64,000 nucleotides of DNA. Origin: Fimbriimonadaceae bacterium. Lineage in GTDB: Bacteria > Armatimonadota > Fimbriimonadia > Fimbriimonadales > Fimbriimonadaceae. Positions 27,318 through 35,451 of this stretch are shown in pieces; position 1 is the first letter of the stretch, and every line of letters starts with the position of its first letter. The stretch spans positions 62,001 to 126,000 of the forward strand of contig JAHCHO010000001.1 in NCBI GenBank assembly GCA_026129685.1, given 5' to 3'. The notes under the pieces were generated by a model. It did no database searches, was not told the origin of the DNA, and saw only the letters and a program-made list of their open reading frames with translations. Position numbers and translations under genes: made by a program.

Positions 27318-27551
27318 ATGAGAGACCAGGACCAAGACTTTGATCACGACCACGCCCGTTTGCGCCTGATCGAGCGCAAGCTCCGAAGCGCTATCGACGA
27401 CCTGAGCGACGCGAGGCTCTACTACGCTTCCGATCCATCGGATCGTAATTACCAACTCCTCTCCCGCGCCCGCTGGCGAGTTGCCGAGGCCCAAGAGGAG
27501 AAGGATGAGTTCTTGGAGACAGCGAGCGGAGATCATTGGCCGCCGTTCTGA
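27318..27551 (+). CDS. Small acidic protein, paralogue of the one at 30218
   Basis: A 77-aa protein of no known family. The core [19 protein letters not shown], then [13 protein letters not shown] and EKDEFLE, is closely matched by the second 77-aa protein upstream of the polymerase gene. It is probably an alpha-helical hairpin. The ATG at 27318 follows GAGGTGAG; the TTG at 27255 would add residues with no counterpart in the paralogue. It is followed by the SSB-tail protein. A role in replication control is only suggested by the location of both copies. Confidence 0.7.
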   Translation: MRDQDQDFDHDHARLRLIERKLRSAIDDLSDARLYYASDPSDRNYQLLSRARWRVAEAQEEKDEFLETASGDHWPPF

Positions 27552-27686
27552 GGTTCGTTGCCAGAGCGCCACGAGGTTCGGAACTTAGCTCGCCTCGGCG
27601 AGTGCATTTCCACGCTGGTTCGCACGATAACGGCCTGTGCCCGTTGCCGCGCCTTCATCGGCTGGCGAGAGCAAAGGAACCGAACC

Positions 27687-28163
27687 ATGAGCGAAACAGA
27701 GAACGCCTCCGCAGGAGGAAGGAATTTCAAACAGTCAGATCGCACGCGGCTGCGGCGCAAGATCAAGTCGATGGTCAGCGCCAGCCCTGGCCTCATCGCG
27801 AGCAAGTACGTGAACCAGATCGTCGAGGAGACGGACGAGTTCGGCGATCAAAAGACGGTTCGTCGCGAGGTCGAGCTTATGATCCGCGAGGGTCTCTTGG
27901 AGCAGCGGTCGTTGACCAAGAGCGGCAAAACCTACGACAACCTTCACGTGCCTGAGTACCGCCTCAACGGGAAGCTCGTTTCCATAAGAGCGATGGTGGG
28001 TTCGAGGGAAAACGTCCACGGGCTCACGTTCGACGCGATCAGATATCGGCTCCTAGAGGGCCTGACGCCCTACGAGGCGCTGAAGATTCCGAAGACCGAG
28101 CCTGGAAAGTTGCGGTCCGCGACGGAGGACTGGCGCAGCGGCGACGACGACCTGCCGTTCTAG
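27687..28163 (+). CDS. Unknown protein with SSB-like C-terminal tip
   Basis: A 158-aa protein. Its middle part (VNQIVEETDEFGDQKTVRREVELMIREGLLEQ) has a winged-helix-like rhythm but no family is assigned. The striking feature is the C-terminus GDDDLPF. It closely matches the acidic tip of single-stranded DNA-binding proteins (DDIPF), which docks many replication and repair proteins. AAAGGA lies before the ATG at 27687. It stands immediately before the repeat-rich non-coding region and could act at a replication origin; there is no direct evidence for that. Confidence 0.65.
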   Translation: MSETENASAGGRNFKQSDRTRLRRKIKSMVSASPGLIASKYVNQIVEETDEFGDQKTVRREVELMIREGLLEQRSLTKSGKTYDNLHVPEYRLNGKLVSIRAMVGSRENVHGLTFDAIRYRLLEGLTPYEALKIPKTEPGKLRSATEDWRSGDDDLPF

Positions 28164-28181
28164 CACTCATTTCGGAGCGGC

Positions 28182-28287
28182 TGACCGCCTCCTGACCGAC
28201 GCCTGACCGAAGTGCGACCAATGATCTGACCGCCAGTTGACCGACTGGAGACTGAAGGCCGACCGATCTGAACGGTAGTTTTGACCG
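28182..28287 (+). repeat. TGACCG repeat array, about 11-bp periodic (iteron-like)
   Basis: TGACCG occurs at 28182, 28193, 28204, 28227, 28238 and 28282; CGACCA at 28215 and CGACCG at 28260 fill gaps in the pattern. Steps are 11, 11, 11, 12, 11, 22 and 22 bp, so copies lie on one face of the helix. The array begins right after the SSB-tail gene and is followed by an AT-rich stretch, the usual layout of iteron-controlled origins. Confidence 0.7.
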
Positions 28288-28340
28288 ACGGCATTTAGGT
28301 TCAACGACGTGCGGAGGCACCGAACCCGACCGACGCTGCT

Positions 28341-28532
28341 AACAAACCAGAGGCAAAATCAAAATCAGACCAGAGTATTTCTTGGCGCCTGCAGCGCCAT
28401 ATCTTCTCACCGACCCCTGTAGGCCAAGAGCCGAACGCCTGCGTTCGCTTCGCTCACTTGGCTTTTCGGCCAGCCCTTCCTCCCCGCAAGGAAGGCTTCG
28501 CAAGCTCAGACCCTCCTTGCGGGGAGGAAGGG
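28341..28532. other. AT-rich stretch plus hairpins: candidate replication or transfer origin
   Basis: The 561-bp region 28164-28724 has no supported gene. After the repeat array, 28341-28385 is locally AT-rich. It is followed by GGCGC-ctgca-GCGCC (28384-28398), by GCCAAG (28423-28428) pairing with CTTGGC (28457-28462) then TTTT, and by a perfect 19-bp inverted repeat, CCCTTCCTCC...GGA at 28474-28492 with its complement at 28514-28532 (21-base loop). Such clusters occur at replication, nicking and terminator sites. The remaining 28533-28724 shows nothing clear. Confidence 0.5.
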
Positions 28533-28724
28533 ACTAGTTCGTTCTTCACCTGCGAGAGATCGCTGAGTCTGTAGAGAGTATCGGCTCTCTTAGTTGTAAT
28601 GAATCACTTTCACGCTGAAGCCGTCCCCATCTCTACGTGTTTAGATCGAGTCGGCAGAGGTTGAAACTCATACTTCAGCCGTTCAAGTCGGAACTCTTCC
28701 GAAATCGGAATAATAACCTCGCGA

Positions 28725-29357
28725 ATGGCAAGGTGGATGTCTGTACCCGAAGCGGCGGCAAGGCTAGGGGTAAGCGACCGAAGGGTACGCGCCATGATCG
28801 CCAGCGGCAGGCTCCGCGCCCATCGGGTGGGCGGACGTTGGATGGTCGGCAAGAGCGATCTGAACGCTGTCGGACATCGAAAGCCTGGGAGACCAAGCGG
28901 CGCGGGAAAACCGAAGCAGAGCTACCATCGGCGGCAGGACTGGCGGACACCACGCCACCTCTTCGAGCAGCTACACCGTGAATTTCGATTTACGCTCGAC
29001 GCGGCGGCGAGCGAGGAGAACGCGCTCCTGCCCGTGTACTTCACCGAGCAGCGTGACGGCCTCTCCCAATCCTGGGCGGGCCACGTCGCGTTCTGCAACC
29101 CGCCGTTCCAGCACACAAGCCGCTGGGTTCGCAAAGCCCATCTTGAGGCCCAAAACGGAGTCACGACCGTGATGGTCCTGCCCGCCCGACCAGGCAACAA
29201 AATTTGGCAACAGATCATCTTGCCGTTCTACGAAGTTCGCTACCTACCAGGTCGGCTGCACTTCGACGGCGCTGAGTATCCCGCGCCGTTCGACACCGCC
29301 GTCGTCGTGTTCCGCCAGCGCACGGACGATGACCCACCACCAGCCGCGCCCAAGTGA
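28725..29357 (+). CDS. Excisionase-type HTH fused to phage Dam-like adenine methylase
   Basis: A 210-aa fusion. Residues 1-48 are a MerR/Xis-type helix-turn-helix (MSVPEAAARLGVSDRRVRAMI, then HRVGGRWMVGKSDL). Residues about 70-200 match phage DNA N6-adenine methyltransferases: DWRTPRHLFEQLHREF, LDAAASEENALLPVYFT, and the catalytic NPPF at the end of AGHVAFCNPPF. It could methylate element DNA at sites chosen partly by the HTH, or act as a regulator near the origin-like region. Weak ribosome-binding site. Confidence 0.85.
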   Translation: MARWMSVPEAAARLGVSDRRVRAMIASGRLRAHRVGGRWMVGKSDLNAVGHRKPGRPSGAGKPKQSYHRRQDWRTPRHLFEQLHREFRFTLDAAASEENALLPVYFTEQRDGLSQSWAGHVAFCNPPFQHTSRWVRKAHLEAQNGVTTVMVLPARPGNKIWQQIILPFYEVRYLPGRLHFDGAEYPAPFDTAVVVFRQRTDDDPPPAAPK

Positions 29358-29441
29358 GGGCGCGATTCTGGCGATGTCTGCGGCACAGTCACAACCATGG
29401 CCGCCGCCTTCCGATCCAGCGGCCAAGGTGACCTCAAACCC

Positions 29442-29834
29442 TTAGAGAATGTCGCCCGCGCAGCGCGGAGCGTCGGGCATTCGGCGCAACCCCACCATCT
29501 CGAATGAGCGGTCGTGCATAAGCTCGCTGGGATCATCGCGGTACTTGAACGCCAAGATCGCGACCATGATGCAGAATCGGGAGTCGAAGCAGAGGTCGGC
29601 CAGCTTCTCGATCAATGTAGCGCGTTCGTCCTGAGTGAGATCATGTTCGTCGCTGTCCTCGATAACGATTCGGAAGTAGTTCGGCAAGCTAGCCACTTCT
29701 CCTAGGGACAAGACGCTCGACCAACAGGTCTGGTAGATCGCCAGCCATTCCCGTTCGGAGAGGTCGCCGACCTGGAGGCGCTTGTCTGCCTCAACGACGT
29801 GGAGCCATGAAACTTGAAGGGTCTTCTTGTTCAT
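29442..29834 (-). CDS. Unknown island protein (130 aa)
   Basis: Starts MNKKTLQVSWLHVVEADKR with AAGGAAAA before the ATG; upstream in-frame residues are read from control sequence and left out. The protein is largely helical, with two short hydrophobic stretches (EWLAIYQTCWSSVL and CIMVAILAF) that are not strong membrane segments. No family is recognised. It is transcribed leftwards from the AAATTTCATAT promoter at 29876-29910, one of four in the island. Confidence 0.6.
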   Translation of the reverse strand: MNKKTLQVSWLHVVEADKRLQVGDLSEREWLAIYQTCWSSVLSLGEVASLPNYFRIVIEDSDEHDLTQDERATLIEKLADLCFDSRFCIMVAILAFKYRDDPSELMHDRSFEMVGLRRMPDAPRCAGDIL

Positions 29835-29875
29835 CTGTTTTCCTTGGGTCGAGCGCAGATCGCGCCGTCCCAAGG

Positions 29876-29910
29876 TAGATAGTCGACGGTTTCCGCAGAA
29901 TATGAAATTT
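29876..29910 (-). promoter_or_regulatory. Island promoter A (AAATTTCATAT ... TATCTA)
   Basis: On the minus strand AAATTTCATAT (29900-29910) is followed after 18 bp by TATCTA (29876-29881), 41 bp before the ATG at 29834. The flanks CG before and TC after the box are shared with other copies. Confidence 0.7.
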
Positions 29911-30135
29911 CGAGGGCTTCGACTCCTTCGCGCACTCGAAATAGCCCTTGAAAGGGTGGTGAGCCCCGTCCGATTTGCTCGCGAGAATCGCAAGTTCAGA
30001 CTGACCTAACATCCGACCTCCCATTGAAGGGAATGTAGGGGATCAACCCTCGCACGCAGAAGGCATCTAATGGGAGCGGTGCGATGTGAGCAAACGTCGG
30101 CGTCCCACCACTGGGAGTTACAGGCTAAGTTTGCG

Positions 30136-30213
30136 CGGACGATCAGCATCGTCCGTCACCGCAGGGCCGTGCGCGTTTTCCCAGGGTGCGGCGGCCCGTC
30201 TCCCAAAGGAGAC
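30136..30213 (+). promoter_or_regulatory. RNA leader hairpins hiding the ribosome-binding site
   Basis: Between 29911 and 30217 there is no supported gene. Two perfect hairpins precede the 77-aa gene: CGGACGAT-cagc-ATCGTCCG (30136-30155) and GTCTCC-caaa-GGAGAC (30198-30213). The second contains the GGAG of the Shine-Dalgarno sequence, so translation may be gated by folding or a bound protein. Confidence 0.5.
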
Positions 30214-30217
30214 AACT

Positions 30218-30451
30218 ATGAACCACCTGGATGACGACTCGACCCACGAGAGCTACAAGGCAGTCGAGAAGAGACTGCGGACGGCCATCGACGACCTGAA
30301 CGACGCGCGAATTTACTACGCGGAAGACCCGTCCGACCGTAACCTTCATCTGCTCAGAAAGGCGAAGGAGAAGGTCGCCCAAGCCGACAGCGAGAAGGCC
30401 GAGTTCCTCGAATCGCTCGACGAAGCCTCTAACGAATATCCTTGGGAATGA
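30218..30451 (+). CDS. Small acidic protein, paralogue of the one at 27318
   Basis: 77 aa, the same length as its paralogue. The shared core here reads RLRTAIDDLNDARIYYAED, then PSDRNLHLLRKAK and EKAEFLE. AAAGGAG sits seven bases before the ATG but is folded into a hairpin. The stop overlaps the polymerase start as ATGA, so the two are translationally coupled. This may be a regulator or accessory factor of the polymerase; no known family. Confidence 0.75.
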   Translation: MNHLDDDSTHESYKAVEKRLRTAIDDLNDARIYYAEDPSDRNLHLLRKAKEKVAQADSEKAEFLESLDEASNEYPWE

Positions 30452-32007
30452 TCCCGATGGACGTTCCTTATCAGCCCAAGCGCACATGCTCGCGACGGTT
30501 CAGGGAGGCGGTGGAGAACCTCTTCCCTGGGCTGGGGAACTCCTACGAGTATTGGCGACTGCTGGAGTGGCTCGTCTACTCACCCTGGCACGACGAGGAG
30601 ACGGGGCGGCTGGTGATGTCCTCCGACGTTCTCAGGCACCAAGTGGGCGCGGAGGATCGCGATCCGAAGGACTGGAGTCTCAATCGGCTGCTCGAACGTT
30701 TCGGCAACGATGTCTTCCAGGTTACGGTGGGGAATTTCGGCTACGGCAGGGTAAGGACCCTGCTGAGCGACATCCCGCCCGAGTTGGTCACCCTGATCGA
30801 CCAGGAGCTTGGAAGCGTGCTTCCGCGCGGCGAAGAGCGAGTCTGGTTCTGCAACGGCAACAAGGTCAGGAGACAGGATGCCGCCGACGAACTGAAGCGC
30901 CTGAGGGCAGACGCTCGCGAGCGTACGCGGAGAGTGTACGGCGATCCAACGGAGAACGGCGGGGCGGGCATCCACGCCGAGGCGAGGGCGGAAGGGATCG
31001 AGACGATCCAGAACCACGGCTGCCAGTTGGCCTTCGACCTGCTCAGCTACCTCAACGGACTGCCCTCCAATCGATTTGACCAGATAAGGAGCCGCCTCGA
31101 CGAGGCCCACGCGGTAGCGGACAAGGTTGACGTGGACTCCGTTCGCCAGCACCAGATTCTGAAGAGCATCGAGGACATCGCGCAGCCCTTCTACAAGCCC
31201 GTCGAGCCCGATCCCATCTTCGACGCGAAGGGGATGGAGATCGGCAGAGCGCCGAGGTCGGTGAGAATCTTCTCGCTGAACGACTCCCTCCTGCGCCTCA
31301 AGAGCGAGGTGAGGGACGTGCTCACCAAGGACTGGATGAAGCTCGACCTTCGTGCCGCCCAGCTAGCCATTGTCAGCGAGCTATGGAACGTCGGCTCGGT
31401 CAAGAAGTTCCTCTCAAACTCGCGCGAGAACGATCGCTCCATCTGGAGCGAGTTGATTGCGTGGATGGGCGTGGAAGGCGATCCTCTAGCCAAGCCGATG
31501 CTGAAGGATGCCGTCTACAGCCTCGTCTTCGGCATGGGCGAGAAGAAGATGAAGGCTCAGCTTGAGAGCTTCTTTCCCGATCTCGCTGACCCCTGGAAGC
31601 GCTTCGAGGACCACGCGATCATTGCCGCGCTGCTCAGAGCGAGGACGAAGGCGTTCAACGACATGCGGATGCAGGGCTTCGGGATCGATGCGTTTGGGCA
31701 AAGAATTCCGATTCTGAACAAGCCGCGCTCGGACGAGGGGTACCAACCCACAAACGTTCCATCCGCTGCCGCCATCATCGCGCAGTCGTACGAGCTTAAG
31801 CTGCTGGAGCCCGTGATCCGACTCGCCATCGAGCAGCAGGGCAAAACTGGAGGGTTCGTTATTACGTCATGGTTGCATGACGGATGCTGGATTCACGTGA
31901 CCGACTCCAGGAACCGAAAACGCTGGAAGAACAGGCTGAGCCTCGAAGTGGAACAAACGGCGAAGACACTCGGAATTCCCACCTGGCTCGAATGGGACGA
32001 GGACTGA
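30448..32007 (+). CDS. Divergent exonuclease-less family A DNA polymerase
   Basis: A 519-aa protein with the three palm/finger motifs of PolA-type polymerases. Motif A is DWMKLDLR (residues 295-302; the usual Glu is Asp). Motif B is KPMLKDAVYSLVFG (349-362); Tyr stands where E. coli Pol I has Phe762 and Phe where it has Tyr766. Motif C is LHDGCW, with catalytic Asp at about 478 and Gly replacing the neighbouring Glu. There is no recognisable 3'-5' or 5'-3' exonuclease region; the first 290 residues are not assigned. It likely replicates or repairs element DNA. The ATG at 30448 overlaps the previous stop. Confidence 0.78.
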   Translation: MIPMDVPYQPKRTCSRRFREAVENLFPGLGNSYEYWRLLEWLVYSPWHDEETGRLVMSSDVLRHQVGAEDRDPKDWSLNRLLERFGNDVFQVTVGNFGYGRVRTLLSDIPPELVTLIDQELGSVLPRGEERVWFCNGNKVRRQDAADELKRLRADARERTRRVYGDPTENGGAGIHAEARAEGIETIQNHGCQLAFDLLSYLNGLPSNRFDQIRSRLDEAHAVADKVDVDSVRQHQILKSIEDIAQPFYKPVEPDPIFDAKGMEIGRAPRSVRIFSLNDSLLRLKSEVRDVLTKDWMKLDLRAAQLAIVSELWNVGSVKKFLSNSRENDRSIWSELIAWMGVEGDPLAKPMLKDAVYSLVFGMGEKKMKAQLESFFPDLADPWKRFEDHAIIAALLRARTKAFNDMRMQGFGIDAFGQRIPILNKPRSDEGYQPTNVPSAAAIIAQSYELKLLEPVIRLAIEQQGKTGGFVITSWLHDGCWIHVTDSRNRKRWKNRLSLEVEQTAKTLGIPTWLEWDED

Positions 32008-32388
32008 TCAGGCGATCCAAGGAATAGCCCCTCCTTGACGTTTCCTTCCTTCCTTCTTCTCTTGTCCTTACTTCTCAGGCTCGGCTCTCCGAGTTCACCT
32101 TCGCGTACAAACCTTCGTAGATGAGCCTCATTCTCGCAGTGGAGGGTGATCGCTTACGTAGCGGACAACAGTCTTCTAACATGAAGCCGTACCCCTCAAC
32201 TAGTTTGCTCGCGGGACTCGGAAACTTCGATCCACGTCGTCGGTACACCTAACATCCCTAAAGAAAAACCACGGGGAGGGGGTTAGCCGCCCCAGGCGCA
32301 AGGAACATGGCGCAAGGGATGACCTTTCGGCGGCATGGCATTTGGAGTCGCACCGCCGCCGCGCCACCTTCCGCGCTAAAGTAGTGCA
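32008..32388. other. Non-coding gap before the defence operon
   Basis: 381 bp with no supported gene. A pyrimidine-rich stretch (32039-32077, TTTCC/TTCTT blocks) follows the polymerase stop. No strong promoter is seen, although transcription of the SNF2 operon must start here or upstream. Confidence 0.4.
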
Positions 32389-35226
32389 GTGTCCACCCCG
32401 TACCACGCGGCCTTTGCAGCGCATGCGCTGACGAGGCGCAGCCCGTCCGACGACTTCGCGAAGCTTGGCGCGTCGTTGATTAGCGCGACGGTGGACCTCA
32501 ATCCGCACCAGCTTGACGCGGCCCTCTTCGCCTTCAAGTCACCTCTTTCGCGAGGCGTGATCCTCGCCGATGAGGTCGGTCTCGGCAAGACGATCGAGGC
32601 TGGTCTGATTGCGAGCCAGCTATGGTCCGAGAGGCGACGGCGGATTCTCGTAATCTGTCCGACCATCCTGCGGAAGCAGTGGGCGCAGGAGTTGGCGGAT
32701 AAGTTCTTCCTTCCGTCCGTTGTCTTCGACTCAAAGGAGTACAACGCGGCCAGGCGCTCGGGCGACCTGTCGCCGCTCGATCAGAGAGACAAAATCGTGA
32801 TCTGTTCCTACCATTTCGCATGGGCCAAGTCGAGCGAAATTTCCAGGATCGGATGGGACCTTGTTGTCATCGACGAGGCCCACCGACTTCGGAACGTCTA
32901 CAGGTCGTCGAACAAGATCGCGAATGGGTTGAAGTCGGCCGTGTCGGGAAAGCCGATCGCGCTTCTCACGGCGACCCCGCTTCAGAACTCCTTGCTTGAA
33001 CTATTTGGCCTCGTCAGCTTCCTTGACGAGCATCTGTTTGGGAGCCTCGACGCATTTCGCGCACGTTATATGCGTGGGCCCGTGGAGGATCGACAACTTG
33101 CCGAACTGCGTCAGCGGCTCGCTCCGATCTGCCAGCGAACCCTGCGGAAGCAGGTGGTGGAGTTCATCAAATTCACCAATCGCATCCCGATCACGGTCGA
33201 GTTCGCTCCGAACGAGGATGAGCAGCGCCTTTACGAGAGCGTCTCAACCTATCTCCAGCGCGAGAAGCTCCACGCCCTTCCGTCTAGCCAGCGGAAGCTG
33301 ATGACGCTCATCCTTCGAAAGCTCCTGGCAAGCTCCACCTTCGCGATCGCAGGCACGTTGCGCAGCCTGGTCGAGAGACTACGTGACCAGACGGGGATGG
33401 CTGAAGATGTCCTCAGCGATGACTTCGAGTCCTACTCCGCGCTGGCCGAAGAGTGGGAATCGAACGGAGGCACGGCGGCCACAGGCGTCGATCCCGACGT
33501 GATCTCGGAATTGCGGGAGATCATGGACTACGCCCAGCTTGCCTCCTCTATCCAATACAACGCTAAGGGAGAGGCTTTGCTCAAGGGTCTGAGCCAAGGA
33601 TTCGACAAGCTGTCGGAGCTTGGGGCCAAGTGCAAGGCGGTCATCTTCACCGAGTCGAAGCGCACGCAGGGCTACCTTCGCGACGTCCTGGAGAGCAACG
33701 GCTACGCAGGCCGAGTTCTGACCATCAACGGAACCAACTCCGACGATCGGTCAGGGGAAATTTACAGAGCTTGGGTCCAGCGGCACCGTGGATCGCCGAT
33801 TGTATCGGGAAACAAGACGGTCGATCTTCGCGCAGCGCTTGTCGAGCACTTCCGCGACCACGCCGACATACTCATTGCGACCGAGGCGGCAGCCGAAGGA
33901 GTGAATCTCCAGTTCTGCTCCCTGGTCGTGAACTACGACCTACCTTGGAACCCCCAACGCGTGGAGCAGCGGATCGGGCGCTGCCACCGCTACGGGCAGA
34001 CCCACGATGTGGTGGTGATCAACTTCGTCAACTCGAAGAACGCGGCGGATCAGCGGGTCTTCGAGTTGCTCTCCGAAAAATTCCGCCTCTTCGACGGCGT
34101 GTTCGGCTCGTCGGACGAGGTGCTCGGCGCTGTCGAGGACGGGATCGACTTCGAGCGCAGGATCGCCGACATCTACCAATCCTGCCGAACGAAGGACGAG
34201 ATCGAAGCCGCGTTCCAAGAGTTGAGGGAGGAGCTAGACGAGCAGATCAAGGGCCGCCTCCTGAAGACGCGAGCCGACCTGTTCGAGCACTTCGACCAGG
34301 ATGTCCAGGAGAGGCTAAGGATCAGCCACGATGAGGGCCTACGGCAGATAGGGCGACTGGAGCAGCACATGTGGCTCCTGCTTAAGGCGTCGCTGGGGGA
34401 TCGATGCGCCTACGACGACGAGAAGCTCGCACTTCGGCTCGAACACACCCTTCAGGAGCCGACCATGGAGTCAGGTACCTACCGCCTGGTGACAAGGCGG
34501 GAAGGCGGGGACGAGGCGGTGCTCCATCTCGGACACCCACTGATCCAGAACCTCATCGAGAGGGCATCGAGCGCCACGCTTCCTGCTGGAACCGTCTGCT
34601 TCGACTACCATCGGCGTCACGCCCGCCACGGAATTCTGGAGCCCTACATCGGGAAAAGCGGTTGGATGTCGATGCGGGTGTTGACCGTCGAGTCGCTAGA
34701 CGACGAAGACCGCTGCCTATGTGCCGCCTTTACCGACGACGGCGAAGCTCTCCACGTTGAGGCGTGCGAGCGCCTCTTTCAAATTCCTGGGAGCCTCCTC
34801 GATCCTCAGGAACCGACTAGCTGGACACAAGCGTGCCTCCGCGAGGCCCTGGACGCTCAAGCTGCGCGAACGCTGGCCGAGATCGCGGACCGAAACGCGA
34901 AGTTCTTCGGCGAGGAGATGGAGAAGCTCGAACGGTGGGCGGACGACCTGAAGCATGGCCTGGAGACCGAGCTTAAGGACCTGGACGCGAGGATCAAGCA
35001 GGCTGACCGCGAGGCAAGGTCGTGCTCCCGCCTGGAGGAGAAGCTCGCACTCCATCGCGACAAGAAGGAGCTTGAGGGTGAGCGGTCGCGGAAGAGGAAA
35101 GCCCTGTATGAAGCACAAGACGAAATCGATCGACAGAAGGACGAGCTTCTTTCGGCGACCGAGGCGCGTTTGGCACAGAAAACTAGCAACCGTGACCTCT
35201 TGACGATTCGTTGGTCTCTCCGCTAG
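32389..35226 (+). CDS. SNF2-family helicase/translocase
   Basis: A 945-aa superfamily 2 ATPase that would move along double-stranded DNA. Motif I GLGKT (64-68), motif II DEAH (162-165), motif III TATP, and in the C-terminal helicase lobe TEAAAEGVNLQF and QRIGRCHRYGQ. About 200 residues after the core are a coiled coil (ending RQKDELLSATEARLAQK). Its size and type recall DrmD of DISARM and RapA/HepA-like proteins, but none of drmA, drmB or drmC is in the window. GTG start. First gene of a tight five-gene operon with gaps or overlaps of 12, -8, 21 and 3 bp. Confidence 0.9.
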   Translation: MSTPYHAAFAAHALTRRSPSDDFAKLGASLISATVDLNPHQLDAALFAFKSPLSRGVILADEVGLGKTIEAGLIASQLWSERRRRILVICPTILRKQWAQELADKFFLPSVVFDSKEYNAARRSGDLSPLDQRDKIVICSYHFAWAKSSEISRIGWDLVVIDEAHRLRNVYRSSNKIANGLKSAVSGKPIALLTATPLQNSLLELFGLVSFLDEHLFGSLDAFRARYMRGPVEDRQLAELRQRLAPICQRTLRKQVVEFIKFTNRIPITVEFAPNEDEQRLYESVSTYLQREKLHALPSSQRKLMTLILRKLLASSTFAIAGTLRSLVERLRDQTGMAEDVLSDDFESYSALAEEWESNGGTAATGVDPDVISELREIMDYAQLASSIQYNAKGEALLKGLSQGFDKLSELGAKCKAVIFTESKRTQGYLRDVLESNGYAGRVLTINGTNSDDRSGEIYRAWVQRHRGSPIVSGNKTVDLRAALVEHFRDHADILIATEAAAEGVNLQFCSLVVNYDLPWNPQRVEQRIGRCHRYGQTHDVVVINFVNSKNAADQRVFELLSEKFRLFDGVFGSSDEVLGAVEDGIDFERRIADIYQSCRTKDEIEAAFQELREELDEQIKGRLLKTRADLFEHFDQDVQERLRISHDEGLRQIGRLEQHMWLLLKASLGDRCAYDDEKLALRLEHTLQEPTMESGTYRLVTRREGGDEAVLHLGHPLIQNLIERASSATLPAGTVCFDYHRRHARHGILEPYIGKSGWMSMRVLTVESLDDEDRCLCAAFTDDGEALHVEACERLFQIPGSLLDPQEPTSWTQACLREALDAQAARTLAEIADRNAKFFGEEMEKLERWADDLKHGLETELKDLDARIKQADREARSCSRLEEKLALHRDKKELEGERSRKRKALYEAQDEIDRQKDELLSATEARLAQKTSNRDLLTIRWSLR

Positions 35227-35238
35227 CCTTAAGCCGCC

Positions 35239-35451
35239 GTGGAACATAGTACCAAGGACGGAACGCCTAGCAAGGGCTCGCCAAACGACGAGCTTGCCGC
35301 GAAGATCGCAAGCTTGCTCGCCGAGAGAGACTTGATCAGCGCAGGGGCGGTGGCCGAGGTAACACAGGGACTCGTCTCTGGGAAGGCGTCCGCTGAGGAC
35401 TGGAGAAGGTGGGTTGAGCAGCCGCTTGACGAGAAGGCGAACAATGCCTGA
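35239..35451 (+). CDS. Small linker-gene protein of the defence operon (70 aa)
   Basis: GTG start 12 bp after the SNF2 gene; its end overlaps the ATPase start by eight bases. The sequence (NDELAAKIASLLAERDLIS, then AGAVAEVTQGLVSGKAS) looks like a short helical adaptor. No family is recognised. Its preserved position between two large ATPase genes suggests a bridging or inhibitory subunit. Confidence 0.7.
   Translation: MEHSTKDGTPSKGSPNDELAAKIASLLAERDLISAGAVAEVTQGLVSGKASAEDWRRWVEQPLDEKANNA

Noticed and set aside
28474-28532. CRISPR array or insertion sequence ends
   Set aside because: A single inverted repeat with no spacer-repeat periodicity and no transposase; better explained as a hairpin.
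29827-30009. 60-aa plus-strand ORF in the leader region
   Set aside because: Arg-rich, no ribosome-binding site, and lies over promoter A of the opposite-strand gene.
30448-32007. Single-subunit phage RNA polymerase
   Set aside because: Motif A reads DWMKLDLR as in family A DNA polymerases; the T7 RNA polymerase motif (DGSCSGxQ) is absent.
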